Positions 1 through 6,851 of a stretch of DNA of 64,000 bases are shown in pieces; positions within the stretch are counted from its first letter, which is position 1; every line of letters starts with the position of its first letter. Source of the DNA: Hymenobacter cellulosilyticus (GTDB taxonomy: Bacteria; Bacteroidota; Bacteroidia; Cytophagales; Hymenobacteraceae); contig NZ_CP095046.1 of the NCBI RefSeq assembly GCF_022919215.1, positions 1,478,501-1,542,500 on the forward strand, given 5' to 3'. Position numbers and translations under genes: made by a program. The notes below the pieces were generated by a model. That model worked only from the letters and a program-made list of their open reading frames with translations. It was not told the DNA's origin and did no database searches.

Positions 1-2
1 AC

Positions 3-1649
3 TCAGGGCCGGGTGGCATTCACGCTTAGGCGCTTTTCGCGGTTAGCCAGCTCCCAGGCCGTAAAGAACACGAGCTTAGCGCGTTCGGCCAGCTTTTTGA
101 ACTCAATCCGGTCCACGTCGTCGGTGGCTTTGTGGTAGTCCTGATGCAGGCCACTGGTGTAGAAGATAATCGGAATGCCGTGGCGGGCGAAGTTGTAGTG
201 GTCGGAGCGGTAATAGAGCTGCTCGGGGTCCTTGGGGTCGTTGTACTTGTAGTCGAGGCGCAGGTGGGTCGTGCGGGCGTTGGCTTCTTCGCTGAGCGTG
301 TGCAGCTCGGTGCTGAGCCGGTTGGAGCCAATCAGGTAGAGGTAGCCGGGCTTGCCCTGGTGGGCTTTGTCGGTGCGCCCAATCATGTCGATGTTGAGGT
401 CGGCAATGGTCTGCGCCAGCGGGAACACGGGGTGACCGGTGTAGTACTCCGAGCCCAGCAGGCCTTTTTCTTCGCCCGAATTCAGCAAGAACAGAATGCT
501 GCGCCGCGGGCCGTGGCCGGCCGCCTTGGCCTGGCTGAACGCCCGGGCCAGCGCCAGCACCGCCGAAGTACCCGAGCCGTCGTCGTCGGCCCCGTTGTAA
601 ATCGTATCGTGCTGCACGCCCACGTGGTCGTAGTGGGCCGAAATGACCAGCACTTCGTCTTTCTTATCCGAGCCCTCCAGAAAGCCCAGTACGTTGCTGG
701 AAGTCAACGCTTCGCGCTTCTGGGGCAGGTGTATCGTGAACGGTACTGGCTGCAGGCGAGCCGGGGGCTGCTTCAGCTTATAGCTTTCCGCGTCGTAGCC
801 CCACAGCAGGGGCACAGTGGTACCCAGCAGGGCCGCGCCCAGCGGACCGTTGGTAATGATAGTGGTGATATAGGCCGGCGGCACCTGCACCTGCAGCTCC
901 TTCTCCTCGGGCTGCAGCACGGGGCTGGCGAGGAAATACGTGGGTTCCGGCGAGTCGACCTGCACGGGGCCGGCCAGCCGGGCAAACTCCTTGGGTGTGG
1001 CATACGTCACCACCGTCAGGCTGCGGGCACCTTTGTCGCGGGCCAGGGCCGCCTTCCGAAACACGGAGCTCCACTCACTTTCCTGCTTGGAGCCCGAAAA
1101 CAGATAGCGGCCCAGGCCGTTGTTGGGCTCCCCCTGCAGCACGATTACGTCGCGGCCGCGCACGTCGGGCTGGCCGGCGTAGTCGTTATAGGTAGCCGTT
1201 TCGATGCCAAAGCCCCGAAATACCGGGTCGGCCGGAGCCGCGGATTCGGGGAAGGTGGAGGCCCCGAAGAAGACAAAATCCTGCCCGTCCACAAATGTGG
1301 TGGAGCCCACCCGCACTGTGCCCGCGCCCGTCGGCGTCGTGCCCAAGATGCCAAACGACTGCTGAAACGGGCTGCTCCCGCCGCTAACCGGCCCACGCAG
1401 GCCGAGCTGCTCAAACTGCTGCGTCAGGTATTGCGCCGCCTTTACCTGCCCGGGGTGGCCAGTTTCGCGTCCCTCGAAGGCGTCCGAAGCCAGAATGGTC
1501 AGGTGCTCTCGCAGCAGCTCGGGAGTAATGCTGGCCGAATATTCCAGGCCCGGGGCTGGGGCTGGCCGGGCTGCCGGGGCACTGGGCTGGGCCACTATGG
1601 GCAATGCTCCGGCAGCGGCCAGAAACACGCAAAGCAGAATTCTTTTCAC
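3..1649 (-). CDS. Secreted M28 family metallopeptidase (copy 1 of 3)
   Basis: Zinc-dependent exopeptidase of family M28, about 548 residues, probably exported and acting in the periplasm or outside the cell. I chose the GTG at 1649 because it places a clean signal peptide at the N-terminus (VKRILLCVFLAAAGALP, cleavage after AQ). The two-metal ligand set is complete: His in SAHYDH near residue 338, Asp in NGADDDGSG, Glu pair in SGEEKGLLGS near 392, Asp in NIDMIGR near 420 and His in QDYHKATDD near 505. Between signal and catalytic domain lies a PA-like insert around residues 120-300. It is the first of three tandem paralogues on the same strand and is the most diverged. Whether it is an aminopeptidase or carboxypeptidase cannot be told from sequence alone. 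Confidence 0.9.
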   Translation of the reverse strand: MKRILLCVFLAAAGALPIVAQPSAPAARPAPAPGLEYSASITPELLREHLTILASDAFEGRETGHPGQVKAAQYLTQQFEQLGLRGPVSGGSSPFQQSFGILGTTPTGAGTVRVGSTTFVDGQDFVFFGASTFPESAAPADPVFRGFGIETATYNDYAGQPDVRGRDVIVLQGEPNNGLGRYLFSGSKQESEWSSVFRKAALARDKGARSLTVVTYATPKEFARLAGPVQVDSPEPTYFLASPVLQPEEKELQVQVPPAYITTIITNGPLGAALLGTTVPLLWGYDAESYKLKQPPARLQPVPFTIHLPQKREALTSSNVLGFLEGSDKKDEVLVISAHYDHVGVQHDTIYNGADDDGSGTSAVLALARAFSQAKAAGHGPRRSILFLLNSGEEKGLLGSEYYTGHPVFPLAQTIADLNIDMIGRTDKAHQGKPGYLYLIGSNRLSTELHTLSEEANARTTHLRLDYKYNDPKDPEQLYYRSDHYNFARHGIPIIFYTSGLHQDYHKATDDVDRIEFKKLAERAKLVFFTAWELANREKRLSVNATRP

Positions 1650-1683
1650 GCGGAAGGTTGCAAGGGGAGAGGTCAGAAAAGCC

Positions 1684-1735
1684 GGCGCCCGGTTTGGTTC
1701 TTGCCCGCCCCTGATCAAGAACCAAACCGGGCGCC
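1684..1735. terminator. 20-bp perfect hairpin between M28 copies 1 and 2
   Basis: Arms 1684-1703 (GGCGCCCGGTTTGGTTCTTG) and 1716-1735 are exact reverse complements around a 12-nt loop. It lies just below the stop of M28 copy 2 and just upstream of the start of copy 1. There is no long T run on either side, so it may be a strong structural terminator or an attenuator in the copy 1 leader. Confidence 0.6.
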
Positions 1736-1775
1736 GCAGTGCGGGCCAAATGCCGGCTAAAAAAGCAAGTCGGAG

Positions 1776-3446
1776 TTACGGCTTGTTGGAATCTACCACG
1801 ATGCGCTGCTCCCGGTTGGCCAGCTCCCAGGCCGTGTGAAACACGAGGTGGTTGCGCTTGGTCATCAGCGGAAACTCGATTTTGTCGACCTCGTCGGTTT
1901 CCTGGTGGTAGTCGGCATGGTCGCCGGTGGTGTAGAAAATCACCGGGATTTTGTGCTTGGCGAAGTTGTAGTGGTCGGAGCGGTAGTAAACCCGCTCGGG
2001 GTCCTTGGGGTCGTTGTAGCGGTAGTCCAGCTCAAGCTGGGTGTAGCGCTGGTTAGCTTCCTCGTTGATGCGGTGCAGCTCGGAGGAAAGCTTGTCGGAG
2101 CCCACCAGGCTCACGTACTGGTCGCCGGCCTTGTGGTTCTGGTCGGTGCGGCCCACCATGTCCATGTTCAAGTCCACGACGGTGTGCTCCAGCGGAATAA
2201 CCGGGTTGTCGGTGTAGTACTCGGAGCCAAACAAACCTTCTTCCTCGCCCGTGACGGCCAGAAACAGGATGCTGCGGCGCGGCCCGTACCCTTCGGCCTT
2301 GGCTTTGCTGAAGGCTTCGGCCTGCTCCAGCACCGATACCGTGCCCGAGCCGTCATCGTCGGCCCCGTTGAACACTTTGCCGTCCCGGATGCCCAGGTGG
2401 TCGTAGTGGGCCGAAAGTACCAGCACTTCGTCTTTCTTATCAGAGCCTTCGAGGTAGCCCATTACGTTTTCGGTGGCGAAGGTTTCCGATTTACGCGGGG
2501 CCCGAATCAGCAGCTTGCCGGGCTTAAAGGGCGACTTCACGGGCTTGCCGGCCGCCGCTACGGCCGCCTGGTACTTGGCTAGGCCCTCGGCCGAGGTACC
2601 CAGCAGCTCATAGCCCACCGGCGTCGACACGAAAAACGCGGCGGCCCGGGGCGGCTGCAAGCCCTTGGCCTGGCCCAGCATGCTCATCCGCGGCTGACTC
2701 AGATACGGCTTGAAGCGGGTCAGGGCCTGGGTGAACTTGGCCGCGTCGGGGTTGATAAAGATAATGCTGCGGGCTCCTTTCTGGGTGGCCAGGGCGGTTT
2801 TGGCCCGGGAGTCGGCGCTCCACTTGCTCGGGCCTGCGCCGGCCGGCAGCAGGGGTTTGCCGTCTTTCAGCGGCTCGCCTTGCAGCACTACTACGTCCTT
2901 GCCCGTCACGTCGAGGCCGGCGTAGTCGGAGTAAGCACCATCCTCAATGCCGTAGCCCACGAAAACGGGCTGCAGCGTGGTTTCCTGCCCAAACGGCGAC
3001 TCACCGGTAGAGTAATAATCTTCCAGCCAGATATACTGCTTTTTGCCCAGCTGCAGCTTCATATTGGGCAGGTCCCAGCGGCTGCGCTCCAGGGTAAAGT
3101 GCTGGATAAACGGGTTGTCGGAGCTCGGTACCGGACCGGTCAGGCCCAGGGCCTGAAACTGCTGAGCCAGGTACTCAGCGGCCATTTTCTGGCCTTTCTC
3201 CCCGGTTTCCCGGCCTTCGTACGCATCGGAAGCCAGGATGGTCAGGTGCTTGCGCAGGTCCTCGGCCGTGATGGTGTTGGCGTAGGTCACCGACCAGTCG
3301 GTAGCCGCGGCGTCGGGTGCGGGAGTTGCCGGCTTGGCCTCGGTTTTGACTTTGGTTTTGACCTTGGTTTTTTGCGCCCAAGCCGGGGAGCCGGCGCTGA
3401 CCAGGGTGGCCGCAAGCAGCAGGCCGAAGAGAAAAGGTTTTGTCAT
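1776..3446 (-). CDS. Secreted M28 family metallopeptidase (copy 2 of 3)
   Basis: M28 zinc exopeptidase of 556 residues with a signal peptide (MTKPFLFGLLLAATLVSAGSP) followed by a lysine/threonine-rich linker made of repeated KTKVKT. The metal ligands are all present: His in SAHYDHLG near residue 345, NGADDDGSG, GEEEGLFGS near 398, Asp in NMDMVGR near 427 and His in DYHQETDE near 511. It closely resembles copy 3 through both the PA-like insert and the catalytic domain, so these two are the more recent duplicates. A TACCTTTG box lies at 3455-3462, only a few bases upstream of the ATG, suggesting its own promoter and a very short leader. The gaps to both neighbours carry hairpins, so the three genes look monocistronic. 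Confidence 0.92.
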   Translation of the reverse strand: MTKPFLFGLLLAATLVSAGSPAWAQKTKVKTKVKTEAKPATPAPDAAATDWSVTYANTITAEDLRKHLTILASDAYEGRETGEKGQKMAAEYLAQQFQALGLTGPVPSSDNPFIQHFTLERSRWDLPNMKLQLGKKQYIWLEDYYSTGESPFGQETTLQPVFVGYGIEDGAYSDYAGLDVTGKDVVVLQGEPLKDGKPLLPAGAGPSKWSADSRAKTALATQKGARSIIFINPDAAKFTQALTRFKPYLSQPRMSMLGQAKGLQPPRAAAFFVSTPVGYELLGTSAEGLAKYQAAVAAAGKPVKSPFKPGKLLIRAPRKSETFATENVMGYLEGSDKKDEVLVLSAHYDHLGIRDGKVFNGADDDGSGTVSVLEQAEAFSKAKAEGYGPRRSILFLAVTGEEEGLFGSEYYTDNPVIPLEHTVVDLNMDMVGRTDQNHKAGDQYVSLVGSDKLSSELHRINEEANQRYTQLELDYRYNDPKDPERVYYRSDHYNFAKHKIPVIFYTTGDHADYHQETDEVDKIEFPLMTKRNHLVFHTAWELANREQRIVVDSNKP

Positions 3447-3454
3447 ATCAGGGG

Positions 3455-3462
3455 CAAAGGTA
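3455..3462 (-). promoter_or_regulatory. Bacteroidota -7 box for M28 copy 2
   Basis: The minus strand reads TACCTTTG, an exact match to TAnnTTTG. With initiation 6-8 nt downstream, the leader before the ATG at 3446 would be only a few bases. No good -33 TTG is visible at the usual spacing. Confidence 0.5.
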
Positions 3463-3513
3463 CAGGAACGGGGGAGCTTCAGCGGCCGCGTGCTGCTGGC
3501 GGCACTTTAATGA

Positions 3514-3564
3514 TAAAAGGCTGGCCGCCGGGGCCCGTAAGGACGTCCGGCAACCAGCCTTTTA
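3514..3564 (-). terminator. Probable terminator after M28 copy 3
   Basis: TAAAAGGCTGG at 3514-3524 pairs perfectly with 3554-3564 around a GC-rich interior that can pair further (GCCGG/CCGGC). It sits 25 bp past the stop of copy 3. On the minus strand the descending arm is followed by an A/T-rich tract. Confidence 0.6.
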
Positions 3565-3588
3565 CTCAGTAAGAATTAGGAACCGGCG

Positions 3589-5280
3589 TTATTGCTTGTT
3601 CGAGTCAACCACAATCCGGTCGTTGCGGTTGGCCAGCTCCCAGGCCGTGTGGAACACGAGGCGGGCCCGCTTTTCCATTTTCGGAAACTCAATCTTCTCT
3701 ACTTCGTCGCCCGGGCCGTGGTAGTCGTCGTGCACGCCGTTGAAGAAGAAGGCCACCGGAATCTTGTGCTTAGCGAAGTTATAGTGGTCGGAGCGGTAGT
3801 AGAAGCGGTTCGGGTCCTCGGGGTCGTTGAAGCGGTAGTCCAGGTCAATCTGGGTGTACTTCTGGTTAGCTTCCTCGTTGATGCGGTGCAGCTCGGAGGA
3901 AAGCTTGTCGGAACCGATGACGTAGACATAGTCACTCTTGCCCTCGTGGTCCTTGTCGGTGCGGCCCACCATGTCGATGTTCAAGTCGGCAATAGTTTGC
4001 TCCAGCGGAAACACGGGATGGTCAGTGTAATACTCCGAGCCCAGCAGGCCCTTTTCCTCCCCGGTCACGGTCAAAAACAGGATGCTGCGGCGTGGTCCGT
4101 GGCCTTCGGCTTTGGCCTTGGTAAAGGCCTGGGCCAACTCCAGCACCGATACTGTGCCCGAGCCGTCGTCGTCGGCGCCGTTGTGCACCTGCCCGCCAAT
4201 CACGCCGATATGGTCGAAGTGAGCCGACACGACCAGGATTTCTTCCTTCTTGTCGGAGCCTTCCAGAAAGCCCAGCACGTTTTCGGTCGTAAACTGGTCC
4301 TTTTTCTTGGGGGCTTTTATGGTAATCTTGGCCGGCTTGAAGAGGCTGGCTACCGGCTTACCGGCTTTGGTCACGCTGCTTTGGTACTTGCCCAGGTTGG
4401 CCGCCGTGGTGCCCAGCATCTTGTAGGCCACCGCCGGCGAGACGAAAAAGGCCGAACGAGGTGCTTCCTTACCGTCCAGAAACGTGACGGTGGGCCGGCT
4501 CATGTAGGGCGTCATCCGGGCCGCCGACTTAGTGAAGCCGTCGGGGGTAACATCCACAAAAAACACGCTGCGGGCGCCTTTTTCGGCGGCTTTGCTGGCC
4601 TTGGCCCGGAAGTCCATGCCCCACTTGCTGCCCTGTCCGTCCTTGCCTAGCAGGGCTTTGCCCTGGGCGTTCATGGGCTCACCCAGCAGCACAATTACGT
4701 CCTTGCCTTTCACATCCAGGCCGGCGTAGTCAGAGTAGCCTTCCTGCTCGATGCCGTAGCCGGCAAACACGGGCTGCACCGTGGTTTCGGTTTGGAAGGG
4801 GGAGCTGCCGTAGGCGTAGAAGTCGGTAAGCCACTTGTAGCTCTGCCCGCCCACTTTCAGCGTGGCGTCGCCGGTCCAGACGGAGCGCTCCATCGTGAAG
4901 TGCTGCAGGTAGGGGTTGTCGGAGCCCTGCACCGGACCAGTCAGGCCCAGGCTCTTAAACTGGTTGGCAATGTACTCAGCGGCCATTTTCTGGCCTTTTT
5001 CGCCGGTTTCGCGGCCTTCGTACGCATCGGACGCCAGGATGGTCAGGTGCTCACGCAGGTCGGCCTGGGTGATGCTGGCGCCATAGGCAAAGGACCAGTC
5101 GGCTTCCTGCGGGGGCAGCTTGGGTGCGGGCGGCAGCGTTTCGGCGGGAGTAGTGGCGGCCGGAGCTTCCGTCTTGCCACGCTTGTGCTTGACTTTCACT
5201 TTCTCCGGGGCCTGCTGGGCCACGGCACTCGTAGCGCAGCACGCCGCCAAGAGCAGCGTGTAGAGGGAGGTTTTCTTCAT
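3589..5280 (-). CDS. Secreted M28 family metallopeptidase (copy 3 of 3)
   Basis: M28 zinc exopeptidase of 563 residues. The ATG at 5280 opens a standard signal peptide (MKKTSLYTLLLAACCATSAVA); a longer reading is possible but would translate the upstream repeat array, so I reject it. After a basic and proline-rich linker come the PA-like insert and the catalytic domain, with His in SAHFDH near residue 352, NGADDDGSG, TGEEKGLLGS near 406, NIDMVGR and His in DYHGPGDE near 519. The C-terminus ends in the AWELANR motif shared by all three copies. A TAGGTTTG box at 5347-5354 lies in the loop of the octamer element just upstream, so the 5' leader would include one whole arm of that element. Confidence 0.92.
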   Translation of the reverse strand: MKKTSLYTLLLAACCATSAVAQQAPEKVKVKHKRGKTEAPAATTPAETLPPAPKLPPQEADWSFAYGASITQADLREHLTILASDAYEGRETGEKGQKMAAEYIANQFKSLGLTGPVQGSDNPYLQHFTMERSVWTGDATLKVGGQSYKWLTDFYAYGSSPFQTETTVQPVFAGYGIEQEGYSDYAGLDVKGKDVIVLLGEPMNAQGKALLGKDGQGSKWGMDFRAKASKAAEKGARSVFFVDVTPDGFTKSAARMTPYMSRPTVTFLDGKEAPRSAFFVSPAVAYKMLGTTAANLGKYQSSVTKAGKPVASLFKPAKITIKAPKKKDQFTTENVLGFLEGSDKKEEILVVSAHFDHIGVIGGQVHNGADDDGSGTVSVLELAQAFTKAKAEGHGPRRSILFLTVTGEEKGLLGSEYYTDHPVFPLEQTIADLNIDMVGRTDKDHEGKSDYVYVIGSDKLSSELHRINEEANQKYTQIDLDYRFNDPEDPNRFYYRSDHYNFAKHKIPVAFFFNGVHDDYHGPGDEVEKIEFPKMEKRARLVFHTAWELANRNDRIVVDSNKQ

Positions 5281-5285
5281 TATAT

Positions 5286-5388
5286 GGTGAGGTGGTGAGA
5301 TAGTGAAATGGTGAGTTGTCGTTCGGTTAGTGTAGTTCGCGCAATACAAACCTAAAAGCTCACCATTTCACAATCTCACCATTTCCCC
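5286..5388. repeat. Octamer-array palindromic element A
   Basis: The left arm at 5286-5317 is four contiguous octamers: GGTGAGGT, GGTGAGAT, AGTGAAAT, GGTGAGTT. The right arm at 5357-5388 is four octamers in the opposite orientation: AGCTCACC, ATTTCACA, ATCTCACC, ATTTCCCC. The loop (5318-5356) is 39 nt. The element begins 5 nt from the start codon of M28 copy 3 and ends one base before the ispF stop. It belongs to the same family as the elements at 5924, 51030 and 52424. Confidence 0.8.
5347..5354 (-). promoter_or_regulatory. Candidate -7 box for M28 copy 3 within element A loop
   Basis: The minus strand reads TAGGTTTG, matching TAnnTTTG. A TTG (plus-strand CAA at 5371-5373) lies 16 nt further upstream, slightly closer than the usual 17-23. 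The leader to the ATG at 5280 would be about 60 nt and would contain the left octamer arm. Confidence 0.45.
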
Positions 5389-5389
5389 G

Positions 5390-5869
5390 CTAGGGTTGCA
5401 CGATCAGGACGCTGGCGTAGGCGGCCACACCCTCGCGCTTGCCCACGAAGCCGAGCTTTTCGGTGGTGGTGGCTTTAATGGAAATGTCTTCGACGGGAAT
5501 CTGCATCACCTCGGCCAGCACTTGCTGCATCTGGGCAATGTGGGGATTCACCTTGGGCACTTCCAGGCAGATGGTGGAGTCGATGTTGCCGATGCTGTAG
5601 CCCCGTTCACGCAGCAGGCGCATCACTTCGGCCAGCAGCCGCTTACTGTCGATGCCCTTGTACTGCGGGTCGGTGTCGGGGAAGTGGAAGCCAATGTCGC
5701 GCAGGTTGGCCGCGCCCAGCAGCGCGTCGCAGATAACGTGAATGAGCACGTCGGCGTCGGAGTGGCCCAGGGCGCCGTGGGTGTGGGGCACCTGAATGCC
5801 GCCGAGCCAGAAAGGCAGGCCTTCCTGTAGCTGGTGCACGTCGTAGCCAAAGCCAGTGCGGATTTTCAT
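5390..5869 (-). CDS. ispF: 2-C-methyl-D-erythritol 2,4-cyclodiphosphate synthase
   Basis: Cytoplasmic enzyme of the MEP isoprenoid pathway that cyclises CDP-methylerythritol 2-phosphate, releasing CMP. The 159-residue length is standard. The zinc site is visible as GYDVHQL near residues 8-14 and His in the stretch beginning HSDADVLIHVICDALLGA near 37. The substrate-binding end carries KATTTEKLGFVG near residues 134-145. Octamer-array elements flank it on both sides (A touching the stop codon, B upstream of the start), so it is probably transcribed alone. UppS, which uses the same isoprenoid supply for cell-wall lipid carrier, is encoded at 59705-60451. Confidence 0.97.
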   Translation of the reverse strand: MKIRTGFGYDVHQLQEGLPFWLGGIQVPHTHGALGHSDADVLIHVICDALLGAANLRDIGFHFPDTDPQYKGIDSKRLLAEVMRLLRERGYSIGNIDSTICLEVPKVNPHIAQMQQVLAEVMQIPVEDISIKATTTEKLGFVGKREGVAAYASVLIVQP

Positions 5870-5923
5870 AGGGTAGGGGAGATGGGGAACCAGGAAAATG
5901 GAAGCTCCAAGGTACGGGGAAGC

Positions 5924-6026
5924 GGTGAAATGGTGAGATGGTGAACTGGTGAGTTGTTGTTCTAGCGGCGCGGCTTTGCGCAGTCATAACATCAAACTCA
6001 CCATCTCACTAGTTCACCATCTCACC
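5924..6026. repeat. Octamer-array palindromic element B
   Basis: The left arm at 5924-5955 reads GGTGAAAT, GGTGAGAT, GGTGAACT, GGTGAGTT. The right arm at 5995-6026 reads AACTCACC, ATCTCACT, AGTTCACC, ATCTCACC. The loop is 39 nt, and total length is 103 bp, both identical to element A. It lies between the divergent ispF and TetR-regulator genes. Arms pair in more than one register because the units are nearly alike. Confidence 0.82.
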
Positions 6027-6131
6027 AGTTATGGAAATATAGTTGGCGGCGAATAAAGTATTCCCTCCGTTCGTTCGTCAGCCTTGGGGCCGCCCCTCGG
6101 AACTCATGCAAACCATTAGCAAAAAATTAAT

Positions 6132-6159
6132 GGAAACTTTGGAGTCGTTAAAAGTTTCC
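6132..6159. promoter_or_regulatory. Candidate TetR operator
   Basis: GGAAACTTT (6132-6140) and AAAGTTTCC (6151-6159) form a perfect 9-bp inverted repeat with a 10-bp spacer. It lies exactly between the -33 and -7 elements of the TetR-gene promoter. This is where an autorepressor of this family would bind. The link to this regulator is inferred from position. Confidence 0.65.
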
Positions 6160-6171
6160 GTTGTACCTTTG
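6139..6171 (+). promoter_or_regulatory. Promoter of the TetR regulator and efflux genes
   Basis: TTG at 6139-6141, then 22 nt, then TACCTTTG at 6164-6171, matching the Bacteroidota consensus. Initiation 6-8 nt downstream would fall almost at the ATG at 6182, giving a near-leaderless transcript. Confidence 0.65.
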
Positions 6172-6181
6172 TGGCGTGAGT

Positions 6182-6799
6182 ATGGAAATCAAGGACCGGA
6201 TCTTAGTAGCTGCCATCGAGCTGTTCATGCGTAACGGCATCCGCAGCGTTTCTATGGACGACATTGCCACGCACCTGGCCATGTCTAAAAAGACTCTCTA
6301 CAAATGGTTTGAGAACAAAGACCAGATCGTGCTGGCCGTGATGCAGGGCCGGCTGAACCGGGAGGAAGTGGATTGCGAGCAGGCGTTTGCCACCGGCTCC
6401 AACGCCATTGAGGCCATGTTCAACCTGGTAACCTGGCACAAGGAAATGCTGGCCAGCATTCACCCCAGCATTTTTCACGACCTGCAGAAGTATTATCCCC
6501 AGGCCTGGCTGCTATTCGAGCAGCACAAGAACACCTTCATCCTGCAGAAAATCCTGACCAACCTGCGCCAAGGCATGGAGGAAGGCTTGTACCGGCCCGA
6601 CCTGGACGTGGAAGTAATGGCCCGCCTGCACCTGTCCGAAATCGAGCTGATGTTCAACAACACGGTGTTTCCACCCAAGCAGTTTGGGTTGCAGCGCGTC
6701 AACGTGGCCATGATTGAGCACTACCTCACGGGCATTTCTACCCTCAAAGGCCACCGCCTGATTAACCAGTACCGGAACGTAACCGAACCGGAAGAATAA
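6182..6799 (+). CDS. TetR/AcrR family transcriptional regulator
   Basis: A 205-residue regulator with an N-terminal helix-turn-helix (about residues 5-50: GIRSVSMDDIATHLAMSKKT, then LYKWFENKDQIV) and an all-helical ligand-binding domain. I start it at the ATG at 6182, which yields the usual MEIKDRIL opening; an earlier in-frame start would overlap the promoter. It is followed by TolC, membrane-fusion and RND genes on the same strand, 52 bp downstream, the classic arrangement for a repressor of a drug or metabolite efflux pump. The perfect inverted repeat inside its own promoter suggests autoregulation. The ligand is unknown. Confidence 0.92.
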   Translation: MEIKDRILVAAIELFMRNGIRSVSMDDIATHLAMSKKTLYKWFENKDQIVLAVMQGRLNREEVDCEQAFATGSNAIEAMFNLVTWHKEMLASIHPSIFHDLQKYYPQAWLLFEQHKNTFILQKILTNLRQGMEEGLYRPDLDVEVMARLHLSEIELMFNNTVFPPKQFGLQRVNVAMIEHYLTGISTLKGHRLINQYRNVTEPEE

Positions 6800-6851
6800 C
6801 CTGCTCCGGCAACTAGCCCTCTACCCTTTCCGCTTATCGTTTTTCGCTCTT

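Noticed and set aside
132..1760. Long open frame on the plus strand (542 codons) opposite M28 copy 1; similar ones opposite copies 2 and 3 and opposite murF-alr (36188-38434)
   Set aside because: These are antisense shadows caused by high GC at third positions. Their translations are Val/Gly/Gln/His-rich without domains, while the opposite strand encodes clear conserved enzymes.
5281..5349. N-terminal extension of M28 copy 3 through the octamer array
   Set aside because: The extension reads His/Thr-rich sequence that is just translated repeat; the ATG at 5280 opens a proper signal peptide.
5284..5390. Octamer arrays read as a CRISPR array
   Set aside because: Units are 8 bp, contiguous and without spacers, arranged in inverted orientation about one loop. 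No cas gene is in the window.
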